DNA from: Deltaproteobacteria bacterium | Lineage (GTDB): Bacteria; Myxococcota; Myxococcia; Myxococcales; SZAS-1 | DNA: 58,604 bases | Direction of reading: 5' to 3' | Assembly: GCA_018266075.1 (NCBI GenBank) | Contig: JAFEBB010000048.1 | Coordinates: 1 to 58,604, forward strand | Part shown: positions 1-8,564 of the stretch, piece by piece | Layout of the letters: each line of letters opens with the position of its first letter | Numbering within the stretch: position 1 is the stretch's first letter | The notes under the pieces: generated by a model | Databases searched by the model: none | The model's input: the letters and a program-made list of their open reading frames with translations, nothing else | Told to the model about the DNA's origin: nothing | Position numbers and translations under genes: made by a program

Positions 1-1305
1 CCAGCTACGGCGTCTCGCTCTCGGGCTCGACCGGCCTGCTCAGCCATAACACGATTGTTACAAACGGCTACGGCGTCTACTTCAACTACGCGGCGCCCTA
101 CTACAACGCCACGGGCGCCGAGACGATTCGCGACTCCGTGGTCACCGGCAACTCGAGCTACGGCGTCTACAACAACGGCTCGAACTACTCGTCCGGCGCG
201 CCCTGCGACCACGATGACATCTGGGGCAACGGCTCGAGCGGCACCTCGAATGCGTACAACATCGCCGCGGGCACCGGCGAGTTCTCGGCGAACCCGCTCT
301 TCGTCGGCAGCAACAACTACGACCCGACCACCAACTCGCCCCTCCGCCAGGCCGGCACCAGCAGCTCCGACGTGGGCGCGTTCAACTACAACAACGAGGC
401 CACCGCGAACCTCGAGGGCACGCTCTACTCGAACACCACGCTCACGGGCTCGAACAACGTCACCGGCGACCTCACCGTCGCGCCGGGCGTGACGCTCACC
501 CTCGCCGCCGGCGCCACCCTCACCTTCGCCACGAGCGACGACATGCGCTCGGGCAACGACACCTCGCACTGCGAGCTCATCGTGAACGGCGCGCTGGTGG
601 TCAACGGCACGGCGCAGAATCCGGTCACGCTCACGGGCGCAGGCTCCAGCGCGGGCGCCTGGACGGGCGTGGAGATCCAAGGCTCGGGCTCGACGCTCAC
701 CGGCGTGAACATCACCAAGGCCTCCACCGGCATCTCGGCGAGCCAGAGCTTCGCGCTCACCAACTCGACCCTCTCGGGCAACTCGACGGGCGCGGCGGTC
801 AGCGGCGGCACGGCGACGATCTCGTACGTGACCTTCAGCGGGAACGTGAACGGCGTGGCGGGCAGCGGCGGCACGCTCAACGTGGACCACGCGCTCATCA
901 CCGGGAACACCAGCTACGGCGTCTCGCTCTCGGGCTCGACTGGACTTCTGAGCCATAACACGATCGTTTCAAACGGCTACGGCGTCTACTTCAACTACGC
1001 GGCGCCCTACTACAACGCCACCGGCGCCGAGACGATCCGCGACTCGATCGTCACCAACAACTCCAGCTACGGCGTCTACAACAACGGCTCGAACTACTCG
1101 TCAGGCGCACCCTGCGACCACGACGACATCTGGAGCAACGGCTCGAGCGGCACCTCGAACGCGTACAACATCGCGGCGGGCACCGGCGAGCTCTCCACCA
1201 ACCCGCTCTTCAACAACCCCTCGGGCGGCGACTACCACCTCACCACCAACTCGCCTGCCCGCATGGCGGGCACCAGCAGCTCCGACCTCGGCGCGTTCCC
1301 GTACT
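1..1305 (+). repeat. Internal direct duplication with 909-bp spacing
   Basis: Bases 1-390 recur nearly unchanged at about 910-1305, a spacing of 909 bp (303 codons), so the frame is preserved. Runs such as CCAGCTACGGCGTCTCGCTC occur in both copies. The two copies encode the same segment of the beta-helix module, and similarity fades near the end of each copy. Since copy 1 begins at the window edge, further copies may lie to the left. Confidence 0.85.
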
Positions 1306-3476
1306 CGGTCGGCCCGGTGGACCACATCGTGGTCACCCCCGGCTCGACGACGGTCGCGGTGAACGGCTCGGTCGGTTTCTCGGCGCAGGCGTACGACGCC
1401 TCGAACACGCCGGTGAACAACGTCACCTTCACCTGGACCAGCAGCATCGGCTCCATCAACTCCAGCGGCGTGCTCACCACCGGCTGCACTGCCGGCTCCG
1501 GCCTCGTGACCGCGAGCGCCAGCGGCATCAACGGCAACGCGAGCGTGACCGTGCAGGCCGGCGCCATCGACCACATCTCGCTCACGCCCTCGAGCGCGAG
1601 CGTGAGCGCCGGCGGCTCCCAGGCCTTCAGCGCCACGGCGAAAGACTCGTGCAACAACACGCTCAGCAACACCATCACCTGGTCGGTCGCGAGCGGCGCC
1701 GGCTCCATCGGCAGCTCGGGCAACTACACCGCGCCCTGCACGCCTGGCACGTACACCTCGGCCGTCACGGCGAGCTCGGGCTCGATCTCCGCGCACGCCG
1801 ACGTCACCGTCAGCGTGGGCGCGCTCGCGAACCTCACCCTCTCGCCCACCAACCCCACCGTGCCCGCGGCCGGCACGCAGCAGTTCACCGCCAACGGCTC
1901 GGACTCGTGCGGCAACGGCCTGACCTCGAACGCGAGCTGGAGCGTGGTCAACGGCGGCGGCACGATCAACTCGAGCGGCCTCTTCACTGCGGGCAGCGCG
2001 GCGGGCACGTTCACCAACACCATCCAGGCCAGCGCCAACGGCCACACCGCGACCACGTCGGTGACCGTGGCCGCGGGCTCGGTGTCCACGCTGACGGTCG
2101 GCCCCGCGAGCGCCACGCTCAACATCGGCCAGCACCAGACCTTCACCGTGACCGCGACGGACTCCAACGGAAACCCGGTCTCGGTCACGCCGACCTGGAG
2201 CGTGGTGGCCGGCGGCGGCACCATCGACGCGAGCACGGGCGACTTCACCGCGGGCAACGCGGCCGGCACCTTCAACGGCACCGTGCAGGCCTCGGCGGGC
2301 GGCCTCACCGCGACGGCGAGCATCATCGTGCTCCCCGGCGCGACGGCCAGCGTCTTCGTGAACCCGACCTCGGCCACGCTCGCGCCGAACGGTACGACCA
2401 CGTTCAGCGCACAGACCATCGACGCGCACGGCAACGCGACGACGGACACCGTCACCTGGGCCGCGGACGCCAACGCGGGCACCATCAGCACCAACGGCGT
2501 ATTCCACGCGGGCGCCAACCCGGGCAGCTACCCGAACGCCGTCACCGCGACCGTGGGCAGCCTGAGCGCCGCCGCCAGCGTGACCATCTCGCAGACCGCG
2601 CTCTCGCAGCTCCAGCTGCTGCCGGCGTCGACCAGCGTGCGCGCGGGCGGCACCATCGCCTTCAGCGTCACGGGCATCGACGTGAACGGCAACACCGTCT
2701 CGGTCAGCCCCACGTGGACCATCCTCCACGGCGGCGGGACGATCGACGCGAACGGCGTCTTCACCGCGGGCACCACGCCCGGCACGTTCGTGGACACCGT
2801 CCAGGCCTCGGCGAACGGCCTCTCCGCCACGAGCACGGTGGTCGTCACCGCGGGCCCGGTCGTCGCGGTCTCGGTGAGCCCGGCGCACCCGACCCTGCAG
2901 CCCGGCGCCACGCAGCTCTTCAGCGCCACCGCGACCGACGCCTACGGCAACGTCGTCGCCGGGAGCACGCGCACCTGGAGCGCCGATCCGGCCGCGGGCA
3001 CCATCGACGTCACCGGCCTCTTCACGGCGGGTAACATCGCCGGCGACTTCGCGAGCGCCGTGAGCGTGACCGTCGACGGCATCGTGGGCACCGCGTCCGT
3101 CCTCGTCACCGGCTCGTCGACGACCGGCACCACCGGCACGACGAGCACCTCGACCACGGGCACCAGCGGGACCACCACGGGCACGACGGCGACGTCGACG
3201 ACCGGCACCACCGGCACGACCACAACGAGCGGCTCGACGGGCACGACGTCCACCACCGGCACGGACACCGGCACCACGACGGGCGGCAGCACGGGCAGCA
3301 CCGGCACCGACAGCGGCACGACCGACTCCGGCACCACCGGCGCCTCGGGCTCGAGCGGCCAGGCGACCGGCGGCAGTCGCAGCGTCACCGGCAAGGGCTG
3401 CGGGTCGGCCAGCGGCGGGGACTTCTTGCCCCTCCTGGCGCTGGGCCTGTTCGTCATCCGCCGCCGTCGGGTCTGA
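1..3476 (+). CDS. MYXO-CTERM surface protein with beta-helix and seven Ig-like repeats (5' partial)
   Basis: The reading frame is open from base 3 to the stop at 3474-3476, so the start and any signal peptide lie outside the window. The first ~430 visible residues are Asn/Gly/Ser-rich with short repeating strands typical of right-handed parallel beta-helices. From about base 1310 there are seven ~85-residue Ig-like (Big-type) repeats, each opening with a strand like HIxLTPxxxxV and ending in an A-S-V-T-V-type strand. A Thr/Ser/Gly linker (about 3115-3360) leads to a C-terminal tail with a Gly-Cys-Gly motif, a hydrophobic helix (LPLLALGLFVI) and an Arg run. That is the MYXO-CTERM sorting signal, processed and surface-anchored in myxobacteria. 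The role is probably structural or adhesive; no catalytic motif is seen. Confidence 0.85.
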   Translation, partial: SYGVSLSGSTGLLSHNTIVTNGYGVYFNYAAPYYNATGAETIRDSVVTGNSSYGVYNNGSNYSSGAPCDHDDIWGNGSSGTSNAYNIAAGTGEFSANPLFVGSNNYDPTTNSPLRQAGTSSSDVGAFNYNNEATANLEGTLYSNTTLTGSNNVTGDLTVAPGVTLTLAAGATLTFATSDDMRSGNDTSHCELIVNGALVVNGTAQNPVTLTGAGSSAGAWTGVEIQGSGSTLTGVNITKASTGISASQSFALTNSTLSGNSTGAAVSGGTATISYVTFSGNVNGVAGSGGTLNVDHALITGNTSYGVSLSGSTGLLSHNTIVSNGYGVYFNYAAPYYNATGAETIRDSIVTNNSSYGVYNNGSNYSSGAPCDHDDIWSNGSSGTSNAYNIAAGTGELSTNPLFNNPSGGDYHLTTNSPARMAGTSSSDLGAFPYSVGPVDHIVVTPGSTTVAVNGSVGFSAQAYDASNTPVNNVTFTWTSSIGSINSSGVLTTGCTAGSGLVTASASGINGNASVTVQAGAIDHISLTPSSASVSAGGSQAFSATAKDSCNNTLSNTITWSVASGAGSIGSSGNYTAPCTPGTYTSAVTASSGSISAHADVTVSVGALANLTLSPTNPTVPAAGTQQFTANGSDSCGNGLTSNASWSVVNGGGTINSSGLFTAGSAAGTFTNTIQASANGHTATTSVTVAAGSVSTLTVGPASATLNIGQHQTFTVTATDSNGNPVSVTPTWSVVAGGGTIDASTGDFTAGNAAGTFNGTVQASAGGLTATASIIVLPGATASVFVNPTSATLAPNGTTTFSAQTIDAHGNATTDTVTWAADANAGTISTNGVFHAGANPGSYPNAVTATVGSLSAAASVTISQTALSQLQLLPASTSVRAGGTIAFSVTGIDVNGNTVSVSPTWTILHGGGTIDANGVFTAGTTPGTFVDTVQASANGLSATSTVVVTAGPVVAVSVSPAHPTLQPGATQLFSATATDAYGNVVAGSTRTWSADPAAGTIDVTGLFTAGNIAGDFASAVSVTVDGIVGTASVLVTGSSTTGTTGTTSTSTTGTSGTTTGTTATSTTGTTGTTTTSGSTGTTSTTGTDTGTTTGGSTGSTGTDSGTTDSGTTGASGSSGQATGGSRSVTGKGCGSASGGDFLPLLALGLFVIRRRRV

Positions 3477-3495
3477 TCTTTCACATGATCATGCT

Positions 3496-3515
3496 CCGGA
3501 CCCTTCAACGTCCGG
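3496..3515 (+). terminator. Possible hairpin after the MYXO-CTERM gene
   Basis: CCGGAC (3496-3501) and GTCCGG (3510-3515) form a perfect 6-bp stem with an 8-base loop, 20 bp past the stop codon. There is no T-run, so termination here is only a possibility. Confidence 0.3.
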
Positions 3516-3573
3516 GGCCGCGCTCGCCCTCGCCGTTCGCGGAGCTGGGCCAGGATCGTGCCCGACAGTTTTC

Positions 3574-3587
3574 AATGTGATCACATT
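3574..3587. promoter_or_regulatory. Perfect palindrome AATGTGATCACATT, candidate operator
   Basis: A 14-bp perfect palindrome lies 72 bp upstream of the metallophosphoesterase start. The same half-site, ATGTGA, recurs at 3610-3615 on the plus strand and as TCACAT at 3481-3486. TGTGA is the half-site of CRP-family regulators, but here the halves abut with no 6-bp spacer, so the cognate factor is unknown. Confidence 0.4.
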
Positions 3588-3658
3588 CGCGTCACGTGGA
3601 GGGGCTTTCATGTGATCGTGTCCGCGGCAGGTTGGCGGACCCGACATGGAGGCCCGCC

Positions 3659-4366
3659 ATGCAGGTCGCCGTGATCTCCGATCTCCACCTCGGCCCGGGC
3701 GACGCGTCCGACGCCTTCGGCCACAGCGACGCCGCGTTCTTGCGCTTCGCCGACTTCCTGGAGCGCAACTTCGAGCAGGTCATCCTCCTCGGCGACGTCT
3801 GGGAGACCATGACCAGCGCCTGCCCGGGCGATCTGCGCGGCGGGTTTCGCGCGGCCCAGCGCGCGCATCCCGAGATCGCGCGTCGCTTCGAGCGAAAGAC
3901 GTACCGCTACGTGCACGGCAACCACGACCTGGTCGCGGGCGCGCTCGGGCTCGCACCCGAGGAGCTGGTGCTCGATCTGCACGGCACGCGCTTCCTCTTC
4001 ACGCACGGCCACCACCACGACCTGCTCTTTCGGAAGGCGCGCTGGTTCGTGGAGCTCGGTGTTTGGCTGGGCGCGTGGCTGCAGCGGCTGCGGATGAGCG
4101 CGCTCACCTGGCCGTTCGCGAAGCTGGAGTCGCTCGCGTGTGGGCCGCTCGCGAACAGCGCGCGGTGCACGTTTCAGCGGTGGGCGATTGGCGCGGCTGA
4201 GCTGCGCAGCGCGGACGTGGTGGTCACGGGCCATACGCACTACGCCACGCGCGCGGAGCACGGCGGCCGGCTCTTCCTGAACAGCGGCTCGTGCGCGGGC
4301 GGGCAGTTCAGCTTCTTGAGCCTCGATACGCGCGCGGGACGATACGAGGTGAACCACGCGTGGTGA
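3659..4366 (+). CDS. Calcineurin-like metallophosphoesterase
   Basis: A 235-residue protein that shows the metallophosphoesterase motifs in order: SDLHLG (near residue 7), LGDVWE (about 43), GNHD (about 85), HGHHHD (about 118) and GHTHY (about 187). These supply the two-metal centre. The layout resembles UDP-2,3-diacylglucosamine hydrolase-like and cytosolic serine/threonine-type phosphoesterases, but the substrate cannot be assigned. The start at 3659 is preferred because GGAGG lies 6 bp upstream and MQVAVISDLH puts the first motif at the very N terminus; a longer in-frame start at 3596 has no ribosome site. The gene ends 6 bp from the convergent SAF gene. Confidence 0.85.
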   Translation: MQVAVISDLHLGPGDASDAFGHSDAAFLRFADFLERNFEQVILLGDVWETMTSACPGDLRGGFRAAQRAHPEIARRFERKTYRYVHGNHDLVAGALGLAPEELVLDLHGTRFLFTHGHHHDLLFRKARWFVELGVWLGAWLQRLRMSALTWPFAKLESLACGPLANSARCTFQRWAIGAAELRSADVVVTGHTHYATRAEHGGRLFLNSGSCAGGQFSFLSLDTRAGRYEVNHAW

Positions 4367-4372
4367 TGCAGT

Positions 4373-4837
4373 TCAGCGCTGCCCGGCGCTCGCCCGCTCC
4401 TGCGCGCACTGGTTCTTCGCGCCTTCGAGCTGCTCGGTGAGCACGGTGATCGCGTCGCAGCCGGGCGTCGGAGACTTGAAGTCGTCGAACTCGCTCCAGA
4501 GCAGCAGGTCCCCGGCCTTGAGCGGCACCTTGATGCGCTTGCCCACCAGCTCGTTCGCGCGATCCGGTCTTGCGATCGAGGTGGTGACGAACTGCTCGGG
4601 CACTGCCCGCTGCGAGATCACGTCGTAGGTGATGACCGTGCCAGCCTGAACGTCGTCTGCGATGACGAGCACCGGCACCAGGTTCCACCCCGCGCGAACC
4701 GCACGACGCTCGTGCTTCACGTACATCAGCCCGCCGATGAGCAGGAGCAAGCCCGCGCCGAGCGAGATGCTCAGGCCGATGATCACGCCCAGGCCCATGC
4801 CCATCTGACCCGAAGTCTTCGGAGCTTCGTCCGCCAT
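4373..4837 (-). CDS. SAF-domain membrane protein (CpaB-like)
   Basis: A 154-residue protein with a short polar N terminus, one Gly/Leu-rich transmembrane helix (residues ~13-40), then a SAF-like domain at ~54-120 containing VLVIADDVQAGTVIT and a later stretch ending in VPLKAGDLLLW. SAF domains occur in the Flp pilus protein CpaB/RcpC and in periplasmic chaperones. A lone short copy like this is common in myxobacteria and not clearly a pilus component, since no other tad genes are nearby. GGGGGAGG precedes the ATG. It is 18 bp downstream of the epoxide-hydrolase-like gene on the same strand, so the two may be co-transcribed. Confidence 0.65.
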   Translation of the reverse strand: MADEAPKTSGQMGMGLGVIIGLSISLGAGLLLLIGGLMYVKHERRAVRAGWNLVPVLVIADDVQAGTVITYDVISQRAVPEQFVTTSIARPDRANELVGKRIKVPLKAGDLLLWSEFDDFKSPTPGCDAITVLTEQLEGAKNQCAQERASAGQR

Positions 4838-4855
4838 CGCGTCCTCCCCCGTCGC

Positions 4856-5335
4856 TCAGCCCTTGATGCCCAGCTGCCGCCAGTACGCGAGGATGTCGAA
4901 GAACGCCGTCACCTTGTGGATGCGGTTCTCCTTCACCTCGAACACGTTCACCGTGCGCAGGCTCACCGCGCGGCCGACGACGGTCGCGGGCACGTTCTTC
5001 GGCGCCGAGCGCACCGTGCCCGAGGTGAGCGTCTCCGCGAACACGCGGTCGCCGTCGGCAGCGATGGAAATGATCTCGTAGCGCGCGTCCGGCATCATCG
5101 CGTCGGCGTCGCCGAGCATCTGCGCGATCGCCTCCGGCCCAACGCGCGGCGCCACGATGCCCGTGCCCTCCCAGACCACGTCCTCCGAGAGAAACACCCG
5201 CAGCTTCACCGCGTCGGCGTGCTGGAGCTCCAAAAAGTTGCGCACGATCTCTGTCGGCGTGCGTTGAACCTGCGCCTGCGGAATCACAGGAGACGCCGTG
5301 AAGAGCGAGAGCATCAGCGGAGCGACGTGGAGCAT
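4856..5335 (-). CDS. Secreted SnoaL/limonene-epoxide hydrolase-like protein
   Basis: A 159-residue protein with a hydrophobic N terminus (residues 1-~20, ending around A-Q) that looks like a signal peptide. The rest matches the NTF2-like fold of the limonene-1,2-epoxide hydrolase/SnoaL families: an early helix with IVRNFLELQHADAV, a central VVWEG strand, and a C-terminal VNVFEVKENRIHKVTAFFD segment typical of the last strands. The enzymatic activity is not certain, because many members only bind small molecules. It diverges from the MYXO-CTERM gene at 5450 across a 114-bp gap that must hold both promoters. Confidence 0.65.
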   Translation of the reverse strand: MLHVAPLMLSLFTASPVIPQAQVQRTPTEIVRNFLELQHADAVKLRVFLSEDVVWEGTGIVAPRVGPEAIAQMLGDADAMMPDARYEIISIAADGDRVFAETLTSGTVRSAPKNVPATVVGRAVSLRTVNVFEVKENRIHKVTAFFDILAYWRQLGIKG

Positions 5336-5449
5336 GGGCGACCTCGGGGGCGCGTCGATTGTGCCACGGGAACGTCAACTCGTTTGCAGCGCCAGTGGAA
5401 GTGCGTGGGCGATTCCGGCTAATGCACGAGGCGACTCGCGGAGTGCGCC

Positions 5450-7378
5450 ATGCCCGTCTTGACGCTGCTCGCCCTGCTCAACGCAGGCGACATCTGCACC
5501 ACGCAAAATTGTGCGGTCTACGCCGAGACGGCCACCGACCTCTACCAGATTGATCCCGTCACGCTCACCCAGAGCCACCTCTGCACCTTCAGCGGCGTGG
5601 ACGGCGCCGTGAACGACATCGCCGTCGACGACAACGGCACGCTCTACGCGCTCACCGCGGACGAGCTGTACACCGTGAACATCAGCAACTGCGCGAGCAC
5701 GCCGCTCGCCAGCGTCTCCGGCGGCTCGGGCTTCAACGGCCTCTCGTTCCTGCTCGACGGCCGCCTCATCGCCACCGACACCAGCGGAGACGTCACCCAG
5801 ATCAACCCCTCCACCGGGAGCACCTCGTCGCTCGGCAACTACGGCAGCAACCTGGGCTCCTCGGGCGACGCGGTCGCGCTCTCGAACGGCCAGATCTACG
5901 CGACGGCGATCGACATCACCGGCCAGATCGCCGACGACATCCTCGTCACGCTCGATCCCAACAACGGCTTCGCGGCCACGCCGGTGGGAACGATTCAGGG
6001 CTTCCAGCACATCTACGGCCTCGGCTACTGGGCCGGCGTGCTCTACGGCTTCGACGACAAGGGCGACGTGCTCAAGATCGATCCCTCGAACGCCAGCGCG
6101 ACCGTGGCCATCAACAACAACGGCATCGAGTGGTACGGCGCGGGCACCACGCCGCAGGCGCCGACGCAGTGCACCAGCACCTGCAGCTCCGGCACCACCA
6201 GCTGCGACAACTCCGGCAACCTGCTCACCTGCACGTACGGCTCGAACGGCTGCTACGACTGGGTGCCGAGCTCGTGCGGCAGCGGCATGAGCTGCACCAG
6301 CGGCTCCTGCCAGGCCACCTGCACCGACCAGTGCTTCCCCTTCAGCAACCAGTGCGTGAACAGCACCACGCGGCAGTCGTGCCAGATCCAGTCGAACGGC
6401 TGCTTCGACTGGAACACCATCCCCTGCAGCAGCGGCCAGACGTGCTCGGGCGGCTCCTGCGGCTCGAGCTGCAGCAACCAGTGCAGCCCCGGCCAGCTCC
6501 AGTGCTCGGGCAACGATGTGCAGAGCTGCGTGGCGGACTCGAGCGCGTGCTACCACTGGCAGACGACGTCGACGTGCAGCGGCAGCGAGTTCTGTGCGAG
6601 CGGCGCGTGCACCACGAGCTGCAACAACGTGTGCCAGCAGGGCCAGTCGGCGTGCAACGGCAACATCATCCAGACCTGCGCGGTGGGCGGTGGCGGCTGC
6701 ACCGAGTGGCAGAACGGCCAGGACTGCGGCGACTACGGCTGCGTGGGCGGCGCGTGCTGCGTGTGCATGGCCGGCGATACGCAGTGCGCGGGCGACGGCA
6801 ACGTGGAGGTCTGCGGCCAGGATCCGAACGCGCCGAACGGCTGCCCGATCTGGATTGAGCAAACCTGCACCAGCGGCGCGTGCGCGAGCGGCGTGTGCCT
6901 GCAGGGCTGCTCGCCGACGAGCGAAGTGAACAACTGTCCGGGCAGCTCCGACTGCCTCGCGACGCAGGGCGGCGACTTCTGCGGCTACACCACGGCCGAC
7001 GGCGGCTTCGCCCCCGCGGGCACCAGCTCGGGCTCGGGCAGCGGCGGCAACTCGAGCGGCGCGAACGGCTCCGGCACCAACGGCAGCGGCACCGGGGCGA
7101 ACAGCACCTCGGGCGGCACCTCGGGCGGCGCGAACGGCTCGGGCGGGAACGGCGCCGGCGGCACGAACGCGGGCACGGGGAACACCATCGTGGGCGGCTC
7201 GGGCGCGAGCGGCTCGGGCGGCTCGACGGGAAGCACCGCCTCGACCGCGACGACCGGCGGAAACAAGGTCACCGCGAGTGGCTGCGGCTGCGGCGCGACG
7301 GAGACCGGCTCGGCGGGATTGCTCGCGCTGGGCGCGCTGGTGCTGCTCGCGCGGCGGCGCGCGGTCTCGCTGCCCTGA
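5450..7378 (+). CDS. MYXO-CTERM protein: beta-propeller plus five Cys-rich modules
   Basis: A 642-residue protein with a short hydrophobic N terminus (MPVLTLLALLNAG) acting as signal. Residues ~25-235 hold propeller-like repeats (YQIDPVT, VNDIAVDDNGTLYAL, YGFDDKGDVLKID). They are followed by five ~45-residue Cys-rich modules, each with a CxxxC start, a GC(Y/F)(D/H)W-type centre and a final SGxC. A Gly/Ser/Asn/Thr linker (about 7015-7270) leads to SGCGCG, a Leu/Ala-rich helix and ARRRA, a MYXO-CTERM tail. It is therefore predicted to be secreted and surface-anchored. The start at 5450 has GGAG about 6 bases upstream. Function is unknown; the modules resemble extracellular binding domains. Confidence 0.8.
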   Translation: MPVLTLLALLNAGDICTTQNCAVYAETATDLYQIDPVTLTQSHLCTFSGVDGAVNDIAVDDNGTLYALTADELYTVNISNCASTPLASVSGGSGFNGLSFLLDGRLIATDTSGDVTQINPSTGSTSSLGNYGSNLGSSGDAVALSNGQIYATAIDITGQIADDILVTLDPNNGFAATPVGTIQGFQHIYGLGYWAGVLYGFDDKGDVLKIDPSNASATVAINNNGIEWYGAGTTPQAPTQCTSTCSSGTTSCDNSGNLLTCTYGSNGCYDWVPSSCGSGMSCTSGSCQATCTDQCFPFSNQCVNSTTRQSCQIQSNGCFDWNTIPCSSGQTCSGGSCGSSCSNQCSPGQLQCSGNDVQSCVADSSACYHWQTTSTCSGSEFCASGACTTSCNNVCQQGQSACNGNIIQTCAVGGGGCTEWQNGQDCGDYGCVGGACCVCMAGDTQCAGDGNVEVCGQDPNAPNGCPIWIEQTCTSGACASGVCLQGCSPTSEVNNCPGSSDCLATQGGDFCGYTTADGGFAPAGTSSGSGSGGNSSGANGSGTNGSGTGANSTSGGTSGGANGSGGNGAGGTNAGTGNTIVGGSGASGSGGSTGSTASTATTGGNKVTASGCGCGATETGSAGLLALGALVLLARRRAVSLP

Positions 7379-7387
7379 GGACCCAAC

Positions 7388-7622
7388 ATGTCCCTTCCGG
7401 ATTTCGATCTCAGAAGGTCGACGACGCCGTTCTCGCAGTGCTCCTCTTGACGCTTCACGACGACGTGTGTGGAAGAGCTTCGATTTGGACGTCATGAACC
7501 GCCTTCACGAGCGCGGCTTCATCAGCGATCCACGAAGCAAAGCGAAGTCGGTTCTCCTGACGGACGAGGGCAAGGCACTCGCGATGAAGCACTTCCGGGA
7601 ACTGTTCGGGAAGCAGGGCTGA
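7388..7622 (+). pseudogene. Decayed DUF6429 gene with two 1-bp deletions
   Basis: Three short frames join into one DUF6429-like protein. MSLPDFDL is read from the ATG at 7388. QKVDDAVLAVLLLTLHDD is read from 7411 one frame down. WKSFDLDVMNRLHERGF and the remainder to the stop at 7622 are read from 7470, another frame down. Both jumps fit loss of one base, near 7409-7411 and near 7465-7469. The family (about 75-80 residues, function unknown) has the same order of motifs: DDAVLALLYLTLHD, WKxxDWDxLxRLHEKG, ISDPxxKAKSV. The joined length matches the family. It is therefore a recent pseudogene, or two sequencing errors. Just the last piece could be translated alone from the ATG at 7494. Confidence 0.6.
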
Positions 7623-7637
7623 CCCAGCCGTCGAATT

Positions 7638-8129
7638 CTAGAGTCGCGCGAGGACGTGCTCCGCCGCGGCGCGCGCGGCCTTCTTCTCCGCGGTCTTGTC
7701 GCTATTGGGCGAGAAGTCGTACGAGGCCTCGCTCAAGATCGCGTTGATTTGCACCTCCCAGTCGCCCTTCGCGACCAGGAAGTCGCGCTGGCGCGCGTAG
7801 TACGCCGCATCGCCGAGGTTCGCGATCCGCTCGGCGTCGCCGCGCGCTGTCAGCCGCTCGTAGAGGCGCTTCCACGTCTCGACCGTGCGCCCGCTGCCGG
7901 TGAAGCGCTGAACCGTGACCGAGATGAAGTACGACTTGCTCTTCGTCGACTCGTAGAAACACTGGTCGCCGGAGGACGGGACGGAGAAGTGCCGCGCCGG
8001 CTTCACCGGCGTGCCGAACGCGTCTGCGGCTTCTTTCTGCGTGAGCAGCGAGCACGGGTCGATCGACGCCGGCGCCTGGGTCACGGGCGCGGCAAGGAGA
8101 GCGTGCGCGAGAATGCCAACGAGGATCAT
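7638..8129 (-). CDS. Secreted hypothetical protein, translationally coupled to the GFA gene
   Basis: A 163-residue protein of unknown function. MILVGILAHALLAAP is a short signal peptide. The mature part begins with DPCSLLTQKEAADAFG, the typical opening of the DUF3558-like/'PCxLLT' secreted proteins, and has a second Cys in GDQCFYES. The rest is a mixed alpha/beta fold ending in a charged, Ala-rich helix. The chosen ATG (8127-8129) overlaps the TGA of the upstream GFA gene as ATGA, which indicates coupled translation. The frame stays open further upstream, but only inside the GFA gene. Confidence 0.65.
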   Translation of the reverse strand: MILVGILAHALLAAPVTQAPASIDPCSLLTQKEAADAFGTPVKPARHFSVPSSGDQCFYESTKSKSYFISVTVQRFTGSGRTVETWKRLYERLTARGDAERIANLGDAAYYARQRDFLVAKGDWEVQINAILSEASYDFSPNSDKTAEKKAARAAAEHVLARL

Positions 8130-8539
8130 CGGTTCTCCGGAGCCGCCCTTTTTTTCGGCAGCGTGTCGTACTTCGGCAGCTTGCCGGCGATCTCGTAGTA
8201 GTCGCTCTTGCTGCCCGCGTAGATGTGGTTCTTCTCGCGCGTACCGGTGGGCGAGTCGAGCGTGCCCGCGCAGATGGAGATCTTCGCGTCGCCCTTCTCG
8301 TCGAAGAGCAGGCTCGAGCCGCACGTGCCGCAGAAGCCGCGACGCACCTTGTTCGAGAGCTTGTGCCACTTGAGCCCGGTCGACTTGGTGAGCTTGAGGC
8401 CCTCGCGGTCGACGGCCGTGTACGCACCGAAGTGGCCGTGCCACTTCCGGCACTTCGAGCAGTGGCAATACGTTACCGCGGTCATCGGCAGGTTGATGGC
8501 GTACTTCACTGCGCCGCAGAAGCAGCTTCCCTTGGGCAT
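8126..8539 (-). CDS. GFA-family (CENP-V/GFA domain) zinc protein
   Basis: A 137-residue protein with the three cysteine clusters of the glutathione-dependent formaldehyde-activating enzyme family: GSCFCGAVKYA near the N terminus, YCHCSKCRKWHG around residue 28, and FCGTCGSSL around residue 70. These bind structural and catalytic zinc. Most members are not true formaldehyde-activating enzymes, and the substrate here is unknown. The length fits the family. It is first in a two-gene unit with the secreted protein at 7638-8129. The upstream region is the 21-bp minisatellite rather than an ordinary promoter region. Confidence 0.85.
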   Translation of the reverse strand: MPKGSCFCGAVKYAINLPMTAVTYCHCSKCRKWHGHFGAYTAVDREGLKLTKSTGLKWHKLSNKVRRGFCGTCGSSLLFDEKGDAKISICAGTLDSPTGTREKNHIYAGSKSDYYEIAGKLPKYDTLPKKRAAPENR

Positions 8540-8564
8540 GGGGCTAGCCTATCCGCCATCGTGG

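Noticed and set aside
1101-2888. Long minus-strand open frame (595 codons) opposite the first gene
   Set aside because: It is extremely Arg/Gly/Ala/Val-rich, shows no domain, and mirrors the codon bias of the plus-strand Ig-like repeats. GC-rich DNA often leaves such antisense frames open.
3592-4357. Minus-strand frames opposite the metallophosphoesterase
   Set aside because: They lack motifs, while the plus strand carries the complete metallophosphoesterase motif set and a good ribosome site.
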